DNA of 64,000 nt from Kribbella pratensis (GTDB taxonomy: Bacteria > Actinomycetota > Actinomycetes > Propionibacteriales > Kribbellaceae). Shown here in pieces: positions 26,101 through 33,189 of the stretch (positions within the stretch are counted from its first letter, which is position 1; each line of letters starts with the position of its first letter). The position numbers were made by a program, and so were the translations under genes. The DNA lies in NCBI RefSeq assembly GCF_004366075.1, contig NZ_SODU01000004.1, positions 428,752-492,751 on the forward strand, in the 5' to 3' direction. The notes beneath the pieces are model-generated. The model ran no database searches and was not told the origin of the DNA. It worked only from the letters and a program-made list of their open reading frames with translations.

Positions 26101-29100
26101 CCCCTCCGACTGCCCCGGCCGATCAGCACGATGCAGTCCATCGGTGTGGGCCGGCTCGCCGGCGTGAGTCGGCTCGCTCGCGTGAGACGGCTCGCTCGCG
26201 TGAGACGGCTGACCCGCGTGAGACGGCTCGCCGACGTGAGACGGCTGGGGGTGTTGGACCGTGCCGTCTTCTCGTACGACGTGTACTGGGGGGCGGTCTC
26301 CTTCGGGTAGGTGGTGGGTGATTTCTGTGGCCGAGCGGGACGGCAGGCCTCCGGTCGGCGTACGGCCGTGCTCCGTCCCGAGTGCCCGGCCCAACGCCGT
26401 ACCCGCGTCCCCGGTCACCCGTCCGCGGATGTCGCGTCCGCTGCGGGACGCGTGCCGGACCAGCTCGCGTACGCCGGCTTCCACCGAACCGTGCGACGGC
26501 GTGCCGCCGAGCCGCAGCTCCTCGATCTCGACGTGCGTTGGCGTGTCTCGGATCGCCAGCACCGACGCCGGGCGGCCGTGCCGGCCGTACGAGACGAAGG
26601 TCCGGCCCCCCGCCGGCACGTTGACGCCGTTGCCGTCGCCGAGATCGACGTGCGCGTCGGCGTCGGTGTCGTTCTCGACGACCTCGACGCGGCCGCCCTC
26701 ACGGCGGAACTCGTCGGCAGCGCGCGACAGTCTGTTCGCGGTCGCACCCGGGTCGATGCCGTACGGCGAACCTTCCGTACGGCGTGCGTGCAGCTCCGCG
26801 AAATCCCGGCGTACCAGATCCAGCGTCTGAGGGTCGAACATCGAATCCGCCCGCCGCGCGATCTGCTGCACGTCGGACGGCGACCATTCGGACAGGCCGC
26901 TGCCGGGCATCCGGTCCGTACGACGGCCGATCTTGTGGTGGAAGTCGTGCGCATCGGCGAGCGGCATCTCCGACGTGACCGCGAGGCCGCCGTTGTCCGC
27001 GGCGTACCGCGCAACGAAGTGCTCGACCGCGGTCGCCGCGCCCTTCAAGCCGGTGTGGGCGCTGCCGAGTTTGCTGAGCTGGACCTCACCATGGCGTACG
27101 TCGAGGGAGATCGCGGACACGATCCGGTCGCCGACGCTCGCGACCACGGCGTGCGGATGCGATCCGTCGAGGGCTTCGGACAGGTACTCGCGGCCCTTGC
27201 GCTGACGCTCCGGCAGGTCGCCGGTGTCCAGCCCGCGGCGGGCTTGCTCAGCGAACCTCTTGTACCGCTCGCTGCCGCGATCGAGCAGCTCGACCCTTGC
27301 ACCCGGGTGCTCGTAGAACCTCTGCACCCGCTCACTGATGAACCGCAACGCCTTCTCGGGCACGCCGTTCCCGACATTGCGATCCACGCTCCGGTCGGGG
27401 TCGGGACTGCGATCCGCGCTCGCGTCGGGGTCGGGATTGCGATCCGCGGTCCGGTCGGCTTCGTGGTCCGCGCTTCGGTCGCGGTGGTGTGGGTCGTCGA
27501 CCGGCGAACCGCCCTGGCTGGAGCGGGCCACACGACCCGTGTCGACCCCGGCCGTCGCGGCAACCGGCGCGAACGGCGCAGGCTCGGGATACATAGTCTT
27601 GCCCGGCTCCGACGTGTGATCCGGCCGATCCGTTTGGTCCGGTCGATCCGGCCGATCCGTTTGGTCCGGTCGATCCGGCCGATCCGGGTGCTCCGGCCGA
27701 GTTGGGCGATCCGGGTGGGTCGGGCGATCCGTGTGCTCCGGACGGTTGGGGCGGTCCGGGTGGGTCGGACGGTCCGTGTGCTCCGGACGGTCTGGACGGG
27801 TCGGACGATCTGTGTGGTCCGGGTGGTTGGGGTGGTCCGGGCGTGTGTGTTCGCGGGGTGTGGTGGGGGTTTCGGGGCGGCGTTTGGTTCGGTTGGGTTT
27901 GCCGTCGTCGTTCGGGTGAGTCTGGTCCGGGCCGTCGTCGGGGCGGGTGTGGGTGGACGGCACGTCGCCGCCGTGTCGGGAACCCACCGGCGCGGGCGGG
28001 TCGACTCTGCCTGCCGGAATCGGAGTCGGGTTGCCGATCGGGGTCGGCGTACCTTCGCGACCGGGCTGCTCCGGCCTGCCCGACTGCTCGGGTCTGCCGG
28101 ACTGCTCAGGTTCGCCGGGCCGGCGCGGCTCGTTCGGTCGGCCTTGCGGCTCGTGGCGGCCGTCGGGGCGCTCCCTCGGGTCCACCGTGGTCGGCTTCAC
28201 CTCGGTCTCTTCGCGCCCGCGCCGGTCCCCCGGCTCCCCCCGACCCGGGTCGCCGGTGTGGCGCGAATCGACAGTCTGGCGCGGATCAACAGGATTGCGC
28301 GGATCGACAGGGTGACGTGGATCAACAGGATTGCGCGGATCCGCCAACTGGCGTGGGTCAACCGTCCCCCGCGGATCAACCGGATGACGCGGATCGACCG
28401 TCCCACGCGGATCGACCGTTCCGGGGGGATTGACGGGCTGGTGGGGGTCGATGGGGTGGCGGGGGTTGGTTGGGTTGTGGGGGATGTGGTGGGGGTCGGT
28501 GATGTGGACCTGGGGTAGTTCGGGGGTCAGGGTCTTGGTGAGAGGTACGCCGCGTTCGATGCGTACTGTTTCGCCCAGGATCGGGATATGGGAGATGCCC
28601 TTCAGCACATCGCCGAGGACCGGGAGCTTGGTGGCGCCGCGGATCGCCGAGGCGCGGATGTTCGCCTTGAAGTCCAGGTACGTGCCGGCGTGATCGACGA
28701 TCTTGCCGATCGCCGGCACCTTGCTCGCGAGCCCCGCGAACCGGCCCACCTTCGTCGCGAGCGTCGCGAGCTTGCCCACCCCAGGGACGAAGCCCAGTAC
28801 GCCGGCCACCGCACGCGCCTGATTACCGGAGTTCCAGTCCTCGCGGATGTCGTCGATCTGCGAGGCGAACCTGGAGTTCATCTCCTTGCCGAAGCTGTCC
28901 GGAGTGACCAGGTCGATCGCGTCGCCGACGCCGGGAATGGCGTGCAGCAAGGACACGAAGTCCATCGCGGCCTGGCCCCAGGCGTCGAACGTCTGGTACA
29001 TGTCGGCCGGCGGGTGCCCGAACATCGAGTCGACGTGGAACCACTCCCGGGCCGCCCATTGCACGCCGAACATCACCGTCAGCGCGTCCACGGCGTCGAC

Positions 29101-29757
29101 GGCGAAATCGCCGACGTCCATGATCCACGGCTTGTCCCAGTCCTCGTACCCGCCCCACGGCGGGTAGACCGGATCCTCGTTGTGGACCAGCACCTTCGGG
29201 CCGGTCCGCATCGGCATCCCCGGCTGCCAGTTCCGGTCGAGCGTCTCCGGGTTCCAGCCCGCTCCGCCGTACAACGCCTCGATCTTGTTGGCGCACTTGA
29301 CCTGACAGTCGAGGATCGCCAGGACGAGGTTGCCCATCTCCTCGCCCAACCGGTTGTTGTCGGCAATGATGTTCTCGTAGTCGTTCCAGTCCTCGCCCTC
29401 GGACGTGACCTCGCGGTCGATGACCTCGAGGAACGTGTACGCCTCCCGCTTGGTGCGCTCGAGCCGCTCGTGCAGCGGCCGGACCTCCCGCACGTACGCC
29501 TGGATCGCGTCACCGGCGTCCTTGATCGCGTTCCCGACCCGGGCGCATTCGTTGTACGCCGGGTTGATGGTGCACATCAGCTGGTACGCCTCCGGAGCGA
29601 CGTACACGCCCTGCAACTGCCAGAAGTTCCGGCTGACGGCCGCGCCGGTGTCGGTGATGAACTGCCCGACGTCCGACAGATTCCTGCCGTTGGACTCGAC
29701 GTAGTCGAGGTTGCCGGGGATCAGGTCCGGTACACCGTCGGGATTGACCAGTGGCAT
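23089..29757 (-). CDS. Very large polymorphic toxin with two papain-like and two GNAT-like modules
   Basis: This is a 2222-aa predicted ESX substrate. Residues 1-410 are a helical, WXG/LXG-like N-terminal region plus a hydrophobic pretoxin segment (GVLGFVPGVGKLATLATKV). Residues about 413-795 are Pro/Arg/Asp-rich repeats. About 800-1010 is a GNAT-like fold (GSAHTGLKGAATAVEHFV, DAHDFHHKIG), followed by a second weaker GNAT-like stretch to about 1125. Low-complexity linker runs to about 1470. About 1470-1720 is papain-like with Cys1552, His1641, Asp1657. A repeat linker and a small domain lie at 1720-2010. About 2050-2222 is a Tox-PL glutamine-deamidase-type domain with Cys2090 (QNCEAS), His2173 (SGHVFMVV) and Asp2188 (YFVDPQQ). 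ATG overlaps the upstream stop (TGATG). Confidence 0.83.
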   Translation of the reverse strand: MPLVNPDGVPDLIPGNLDYVESNGRNLSDVGQFITDTGAAVSRNFWQLQGVYVAPEAYQLMCTINPAYNECARVGNAIKDAGDAIQAYVREVRPLHERLERTKREAYTFLEVIDREVTSEGEDWNDYENIIADNNRLGEEMGNLVLAILDCQVKCANKIEALYGGAGWNPETLDRNWQPGMPMRTGPKVLVHNEDPVYPPWGGYEDWDKPWIMDVGDFAVDAVDALTVMFGVQWAAREWFHVDSMFGHPPADMYQTFDAWGQAAMDFVSLLHAIPGVGDAIDLVTPDSFGKEMNSRFASQIDDIREDWNSGNQARAVAGVLGFVPGVGKLATLATKVGRFAGLASKVPAIGKIVDHAGTYLDFKANIRASAIRGATKLPVLGDVLKGISHIPILGETVRIERGVPLTKTLTPELPQVHITDPHHIPHNPTNPRHPIDPHQPVNPPGTVDPRGTVDPRHPVDPRGTVDPRQLADPRNPVDPRHPVDPRNPVDPRQTVDSRHTGDPGRGEPGDRRGREETEVKPTTVDPRERPDGRHEPQGRPNEPRRPGEPEQSGRPEQSGRPEQPGREGTPTPIGNPTPIPAGRVDPPAPVGSRHGGDVPSTHTRPDDGPDQTHPNDDGKPNRTKRRPETPTTPREHTRPDHPNHPDHTDRPTRPDRPEHTDRPTHPDRPNRPEHTDRPTHPDRPTRPEHPDRPDRPDQTDRPDRPDQTDRPDHTSEPGKTMYPEPAPFAPVAATAGVDTGRVARSSQGGSPVDDPHHRDRSADHEADRTADRNPDPDASADRSPDPDRSVDRNVGNGVPEKALRFISERVQRFYEHPGARVELLDRGSERYKRFAEQARRGLDTGDLPERQRKGREYLSEALDGSHPHAVVASVGDRIVSAISLDVRHGEVQLSKLGSAHTGLKGAATAVEHFVARYAADNGGLAVTSEMPLADAHDFHHKIGRRTDRMPGSGLSEWSPSDVQQIARRADSMFDPQTLDLVRRDFAELHARRTEGSPYGIDPGATANRLSRAADEFRREGGRVEVVENDTDADAHVDLGDGNGVNVPAGGRTFVSYGRHGRPASVLAIRDTPTHVEIEELRLGGTPSHGSVEAGVRELVRHASRSGRDIRGRVTGDAGTALGRALGTEHGRTPTGGLPSRSATEITHHLPEGDRPPVHVVREDGTVQHPQPSHVGEPSHAGQPSHASEPSHASEPTHAGEPAHTDGLHRADRPGQSEGHEWPGADPDHVAPRRGDGSGHGDDDGGIAEIGRRLSGDDDGGFAEIARKLSGDDDSSARPATEGSERSEDPGRHAEQPKHVWQPEHAQRSGREEASRRAGEPGRAAEPGRAGEPGNADGSGGANGPGRADGPGRADGPGRAEEPADGGQAGRGGDDDGLGEIARRLLGEDGGKGRRTQGRSEAPGGVGRRGERGEEASQRGAEAGRHGGDSAQRGGESAQRRGDSAQRGGDPARRGGDPARRGGEPDIGRAAKWRPGDEKLIESLRSDRQRTGDPGEPRSDVRPVLWENPDPDGRKLDRLRAASAGDRLARVDEWSRILDDGSPDALATRTACAEAFRVFADMMNGGEPRLAVGNAFGTGEPRSEMWEWFGGRPAHRLHDPRLGTPEQFTADAYQQLERSLRGSPPGTVVYIGVDWHEGSGHAFGAFVDRGGRVRWWDRNQRLYDKHAPVTGPWPPRTRALRSIEVAMRRPGERWLTPGADGRWGELGPLPDDSQLIDYRYPRPERPTTPGTTQQAGEPQHPQANSGPGEHETPRPAVGSASGDGSSPHQPVGSGDGDPSRQPVGSVGGDGESLRRSVGSGGGEPSRRPVGSVGGDGESLRRSVGSGGGGGEPWRRPVGSVGGDGESSRQPVGSGGDVVASGSVVGSEGPAEAGAVGRLGRNEFRARVPEGGAPRLSVTAREAVGADPWGRHVPWSAVDRLVPREVRVNPAAWERMGDEWDRWIASGHEVRAELMPSVPGAEPGALRVRYEVVDPRTGRTVWDGGRATFDHTGGAVLRHPDGSVEQFEPTGTSTYNQLPDPQPTAHNKLPEAPNPMPEVHSKLPGAGVHAAVPQVHRGNGRGVDFERLFPELVEINPDRPGLPARRKWQNCEASVIAAELTLRGQPSSAVMVEPWELEGSQRLRMTQRVGVPYATFREVGDFEEIAQEIYHAGDGARGLVCGYRSFLGIPTSGHVFMVVNRHDRVYFVDPQQRTWARLERFGAGLEFLRTNYGSNEGQSHGAE
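24221..24440 (-). repeat. In-frame 78/84-bp repeats in the toxin linker
   Basis: The motif GACTCACCATCACCACCCAC (plus strand) starts at 24221, 24305 and 24383, giving in-frame steps of 84 and 78 bp. On the coding strand the unit reads RRPVGSVGGDGES plus a Gly-rich spacer, about 26-28 residues. It forms the flexible linker between the first papain-like domain and the C-terminal domains. Confidence 0.8.
25370..25490 (-). repeat. Tandem Gly/Arg/Asp repeat in the toxin linker
   Basis: Short near-identical units of 18-21 bp encode repeated GGDPARR and GGDSAQR-like heptads just before the first papain-like domain. Similar simple repeats occur at 25670-25830 (RADGPG-type) and 26150-26240 (SHASEP-type). 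They are open in several frames and produce long antisense open frames here. Confidence 0.75.
27618..27860 (-). repeat. 27-bp minisatellite in the toxin (DRPDQTDRP units)
   Basis: Exact 27-bp units start at 27618, 27645 and 27672, then decay into related 9-residue DRP-x-x-P-DRP units to about 27860. The period is a multiple of three, so copy-number change keeps the frame. A second proline-rich array of six-residue DPR-type units (HPVDPR, GTVDPR) lies at about 28260-28440. Both fall in the long linker before the first GNAT-like domain. Confidence 0.8.
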
Positions 29758-30278
29758 CAGGCAGCTCCGCCCGGGGTCTTGCCGGAGTCCACCGTCGATG
29801 TGGCCCCGGTGCCGGTGTACGGCTCGGTCGGGCCCAACTCCTCCCCACCAAGACCGCCGGACTTCTCGAACTTGCCCGTACCGGTGGAGGGAGCCTCAGG
29901 CTCCGGGCGCTCCGCCTCCCGCGACTTCATCTGCTCCTCCGACTTGCGCTGCGCTACCTCGGACTCCCGGTCGAACACACCGTTCGCGGCCCGCTGCGCG
30001 TTCAGCGCCATCTCCTGATGCCCGTCCAGGTAGGCGATCGTGGCGTCCTTGGCCCCGGTCATCGACGCGATGATCTGCGCCGCGATCGCGTTGAACGATC
30101 CGTTGTAGGCGATCGCGAACCCGTTCAGCGCGTCGGCGATCAGGCCGCCGGCGTTACCGGCCACACCCCCCAGGTACGAGCCGTAGTTCCCGGCGTACGT
30201 CTCGAGCTTCAGAGCCTCGTCGTACGTCGCCTGCAGCACCCGGCTGACCCCTTCCGGGTCGATGTCCCAGTCCGTCAT
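29757..30278 (-). CDS. WDIDP-start helical protein (DUF6507-like), ESX cargo or chaperone
   Basis: The 173-aa protein starts MTDWDIDPEGV, a start I associate with DUF6507-type proteins of actinobacterial ESX loci. Its first ~105 residues are helical and alanine-rich, with a glycine-rich loop (YGSYLGGVAGNAGG) and a YLDGHQEMALNAQ helix; the rest is a polar, disordered tail. Size and helical hairpin resemble WXG100-family partners. Its stop overlaps the toxin start by one base, so it is produced stoichiometrically just ahead of the toxin and may escort it to EccC. The export role is inferred. Confidence 0.68.
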   Translation of the reverse strand: MTDWDIDPEGVSRVLQATYDEALKLETYAGNYGSYLGGVAGNAGGLIADALNGFAIAYNGSFNAIAAQIIASMTGAKDATIAYLDGHQEMALNAQRAANGVFDRESEVAQRKSEEQMKSREAERPEPEAPSTGTGKFEKSGGLGGEELGPTEPYTGTGATSTVDSGKTPGGAA

Positions 30279-30288
30279 GGCCCCTCGG

Positions 30289-30594
30289 TCAGTGCGGGAT
30301 CTGGTTGACGGCAGCGCTGGCCTTCTTCAGCGCGGCCTCCGCCGTACGGTCGTTGGCCTGCAACGTGTCGGTCAGCAGTTTGATGATCGCCCGGACGTCC
30401 TCGGCGGCCTTGCTGAACTCCGACTCGATACCGCGGTACTCCTCGGTCACGTTCGTCATCGACGCGTCCGACAGCAACGCCTGCACCGATCGCTCGTGCT
30501 GGCCGATCAGCGAGTTGATCTGCCCCGACAGCTGCTTGATCCGGGTCTGTACCTCTTCGGAGGCGCCGATGTCGTAGCTGTTGCGCTCGTTCAT
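30289..30594 (-). CDS. ESAT-6/WXG100-like secreted protein
   Basis: The 101-aa protein is entirely helical, with two long helices broken near residues 45-50, the size and shape of the WXG100 superfamily. The canonical Trp-x-Gly is not present; the hairpin region reads ASMTNVTEEYRGIE. It lies 31 bp after the first WXG100 gene and 11 bp before the WDIDP-start gene, so the two small helical proteins may form the usual heterodimer. It lacks a signal peptide, as expected for an EccC-dependent substrate. Confidence 0.75.
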   Translation of the reverse strand: MNERNSYDIGASEEVQTRIKQLSGQINSLIGQHERSVQALLSDASMTNVTEEYRGIESEFSKAAEDVRAIIKLLTDTLQANDRTAEAALKKASAAVNQIPH

Positions 30595-30624
30595 GTCCCC
30601 AAGCTCTCCTCGTCGCGATCAGCG

Positions 30625-30975
30625 TCAGCGGCCGCGGAACCGGCGGGCGGCGGCCGACTGTCCCTCGGCGCTGCCCATCTTCTGCTTGGCCGTGGTCACC
30701 TGCTCGTTCTGCGCGGTGTTCATCGCGGTCCCGACGCCGTGCTGGCCGACGGCCAGGTGCGCCATCCCCGCGTTCAGGCTCGCGGCGACGCTGTCGACGT
30801 TCTGCTTGAAGGCGTCGAACTGCTTCTTGCCCTCACCGCCGAACTTCCCCTCCAGCGGGGCGGCGGCTTCCACGAGCTGCTTGACCAGTCCGCCCAGGTC
30901 CTGCGCCCGCCCGGCGGTGCCCTTCGCCGCCTGGTCGAAAGCGCCCTGACTCATGTCCCATCGCTGACCAGCCAT
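30625..30975 (-). CDS. WXG100-like ESX protein, first gene of the secretion operon
   Basis: The 116-aa helical protein begins MAGQRWDMSQGAFDQAAKG. It has a helix-turn-helix hairpin around EGKFGGEGKKQFDAF, where FGG takes the place of WxG in many actinobacterial members. A disordered basic tail carries ARRFRGR. AGGAGG sits nine bases before the ATG, the strongest ribosome-binding site of the locus, consistent with a highly made first product. Two GAAAGCG half-sites 11 bp apart lie 60-75 bp upstream. Confidence 0.8.
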   Translation of the reverse strand: MAGQRWDMSQGAFDQAAKGTAGRAQDLGGLVKQLVEAAAPLEGKFGGEGKKQFDAFKQNVDSVAASLNAGMAHLAVGQHGVGTAMNTAQNEQVTTAKQKMGSAEGQSAAARRFRGR

Positions 30976-31034
30976 CTCTCGGTTCCTCCTGAGCCCGTTC
31001 GGCGTTCACAGTCGCCCCAGGGTTCCCGACCCCG

Positions 31035-31050
31035 CTTTCAAATCGCTTTC
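31035..31050 (-). promoter_or_regulatory. Direct GAAAG repeat (11-bp step) upstream of the ESX operon
   Basis: On the minus strand GAAAGCG occurs twice, at 31050-31044 and 31039-31033, exactly 11 bp apart and 60-75 bp before the first WXG100 ATG. The pattern matches the array between the two-component system and the MoxR operon at 37238-37275, in the same orientation to its downstream gene. One-turn direct repeats are typical of OmpR/PhoB-family response regulators. Confidence 0.5.
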
Positions 31051-31066
31051 ATCGGGCGCCAGGTGA

Positions 31067-32014
31067 TCACGGCAGGTCGGAGAGCTGGTCACCTAGGGGC
31101 GTGCGTTCGTAGACGACGGTTCGGCCACTGCGGCGTGCCCGGACCAGGCCCTGTGAGGCCATTGCGCGGAGTGCCTGGTTCGCAGCCGATGGGGATACGC
31201 CGAACCTGTCCGCCAGTGCGGTCGTCGACTGGCCGGCGCCGATGGCCCGGAGATAGCGAAGGCGGTGCGGGCTGAGCAAGCCCGCACCGCCCGGCGGGAC
31301 GGTCGCGTCGGACCACATCGCCCGCTGGTCGGTGGCGCGGTAGATCACCATCGGGTCCGAGTCGGTCAGCGGCGTGGAGCTGCTCAGCGTGAACAGTGAC
31401 GGTACGACGAACAACGGCCGCCCGCGCGTGTGGAGGGTGAGGTCGTCGTGACCGTTCAGGATCTGGGCTGTGATGGACGTCGGGTCGGCGTGAACGCCCG
31501 GCCCGCAACGGTTCAGGGTGGCGATCACCCCGTCGGCCGCCAGCGATCTGGCGCGGACCGCGACATCGGCGTCGAGGACCGCGCGCATCCGCGGCCAATG
31601 CGGCCGAAACGCCAGCCGCCAGTACGCCGCCAGCGCATCCGCCAGCCGCTCGCCGAAGGATCGCCCGCTCGATCCCAGTCGACGGGGTACGCCGCCGACC
31701 GCGAACTCGATGTCCGCGCCGAGCGTGCGCAGGTCCTGGTCCCGCAGGTAGGCGAGCTGGGCGTCGATGGTCAGCGGTACGCCTACCCGCGGATTGAACA
31801 GGTCGGGGGTGTCGAAGTTCGGGCCGATCAGCCCGCTCAGCACATCGAGCGGAAGTTGGTCGCGGACCCGGCACGCGGCGGCGTACCAGGGAGCCTGGAG
31901 CGGGTAGCTGGTGGGCGACCGCAGCGCGCGCAGCGAGTTGCCGAGCTCAGTGAGTGGCGAGACCGCGAAGCGCACCAGTCCGTAGTCGCCAGGCTCCAGC
32001 TGATAGCGCGCCAC
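31067..32014 (-). CDS. Winged-helix (ArsR-like) transcriptional regulator
   Basis: The 315-aa protein has a large N-terminal domain that opens ARYQLEPGDYGLVRFAVSPL, resembling DUF5937-type ligand domains. A C-terminal winged helix follows at about residues 230-310 (SPHRLRYLRAIGAGQSTTALADRFGVSPSAANQAL, GLVRARRSGRTVVYERTPLG). GTG 32014 is chosen because conserved-looking sequence begins there; the longer frame upstream overlaps the peptidase gene's 3' end. It sits 91 bp before the ESX operon on the same strand and is a possible local regulator, though no target site is evident. Confidence 0.78.
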   Translation of the reverse strand: MARYQLEPGDYGLVRFAVSPLTELGNSLRALRSPTSYPLQAPWYAAACRVRDQLPLDVLSGLIGPNFDTPDLFNPRVGVPLTIDAQLAYLRDQDLRTLGADIEFAVGGVPRRLGSSGRSFGERLADALAAYWRLAFRPHWPRMRAVLDADVAVRARSLAADGVIATLNRCGPGVHADPTSITAQILNGHDDLTLHTRGRPLFVVPSLFTLSSSTPLTDSDPMVIYRATDQRAMWSDATVPPGGAGLLSPHRLRYLRAIGAGQSTTALADRFGVSPSAANQALRAMASQGLVRARRSGRTVVYERTPLGDQLSDLP

Positions 32015-32033
32015 GGCCGATTGTAAGCACGGG

Positions 32034-33101
32034 TCAGCTGGTGCGGTTGTAGATCGCGGTGCCCGGACAGGCAGTGACACCGAGGCGGGTCGCGCAGCCG
32101 GTGTACTGGCTCGAGCCGTTCCACCAGGTCCAGCCGCCGATGGTACGGCCGTGCAACCAGGTGTACGTGCCGTTGTAGTTGGCGTCGTACGTCCGCAGAC
32201 TCCAGTGCACATGGTCGCCCGTCGCGGAGCCACCGGCGCAGACGTCTCGGCCGATGTTGCCCAGCAGCGCGCTCGTCCCGACCGGGGTCGCGTTGTAGTA
32301 GGTGGCGTTGTACATGTGGTAGTAGTCCGTCGAGAAGCCGTTCGGGTGGATCACTCGCGTCCAGCCACCACCGGCACCGCACATCGACGTGGCCGTGCCG
32401 TCGCGGGAGGAGCGAACCCGCCCGCTGGCGTTGCCGCCGGCAAGGTCCAAGCTGCTCCAGTAGCCGTTCACGCCGTCGCTGGCGTGCGGGCCACCCGTCA
32501 CGGTCATGTAGTAGTCCGGCATCCACGGCAGCAACAACCCACCGGTATTGACCGTGGTAGCCGTGGTAGACATCGTCGTCGCGGTCTCGTGTTTCGCGTA
32601 CGCCGTCATGGTCCGACGCTCTGCCGCGCCGACGAGCGGGGACTTCGCGACATGGTCAGCGAACTCGCTGTCACCCTCGACTCCGCTGACCCAGTGACCG
32701 TCGAGGTAGCGAGCGATGTACAGCCAGCCCTCCGGATGAGCGCCCTCGGTGGCGGGAGCCTCGACGTACGCGACACCCCGCGCCCAGCCAGGCGCGGCCG
32801 ACCTGACATCGACAACGACCTTCCGGCCCTGGGCGGCAAGCTTGCCGAGGGCAACGGACGGGGTGAGACCCCGGCCGTCGTGGGACCGGCCCAGCGCGTC
32901 GGCAGCGACCGCGTCGACCAGAGTCCGGCCGGAGGTGCCGAGAACGCTCGCAACCTCAGCAGGCAGCCTGTCCTCGGCCTGTGCCGGACTCGGGTTCGCA
33001 TCGGTGGAGCGGGGTGCCGCTGACGCCGTGGGCGCAACAGCGAAGACGGTTGCCGCGGCCAACGCAGCGGCGGATGTTCTCACGGACAGTTTCGAGGGCA
33101 T
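32034..33101 (-). CDS. Secreted M23 peptidase of the beta-lytic endopeptidase type
   Basis: The 355-aa protein has a Sec signal peptide (about residues 1-29, ending TASAAP), a pro-region, and a C-terminal metallopeptidase domain. The zinc ligands match beta-lytic (M23A) enzymes: His206 in GGPHASDGVNG, Asp219 in YWSSLDLAGG, and His297/His299 in GDHVHWSL. Cysteine pairs in the domain suggest disulphides outside the cell. It should cleave peptidoglycan cross-links. ATG 33101 follows AGAAGGG. It lies 88 bp after the HtrA-like protease gene on the same strand. Confidence 0.85.
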   Translation of the reverse strand: MPSKLSVRTSAAALAAATVFAVAPTASAAPRSTDANPSPAQAEDRLPAEVASVLGTSGRTLVDAVAADALGRSHDGRGLTPSVALGKLAAQGRKVVVDVRSAAPGWARGVAYVEAPATEGAHPEGWLYIARYLDGHWVSGVEGDSEFADHVAKSPLVGAAERRTMTAYAKHETATTMSTTATTVNTGGLLLPWMPDYYMTVTGGPHASDGVNGYWSSLDLAGGNASGRVRSSRDGTATSMCGAGGGWTRVIHPNGFSTDYYHMYNATYYNATPVGTSALLGNIGRDVCAGGSATGDHVHWSLRTYDANYNGTYTWLHGRTIGGWTWWNGSSQYTGCATRLGVTACPGTAIYNRTS

Positions 33102-33189
33102 GGGCGGAACCCTTCTGTTCGATCTGACGAATGCCGCGAGTGTGACAGAGCCCCCCGCCCGCCAGGAGAACATGAAGCCAAAGCCTTAA

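Noticed and set aside
24454..28518. Two long plus-strand open frames (618 and 735 codons)
   Set aside because: They are antisense to the toxin and exist because its simple repeats are open in several frames; they have no recognisable domain.
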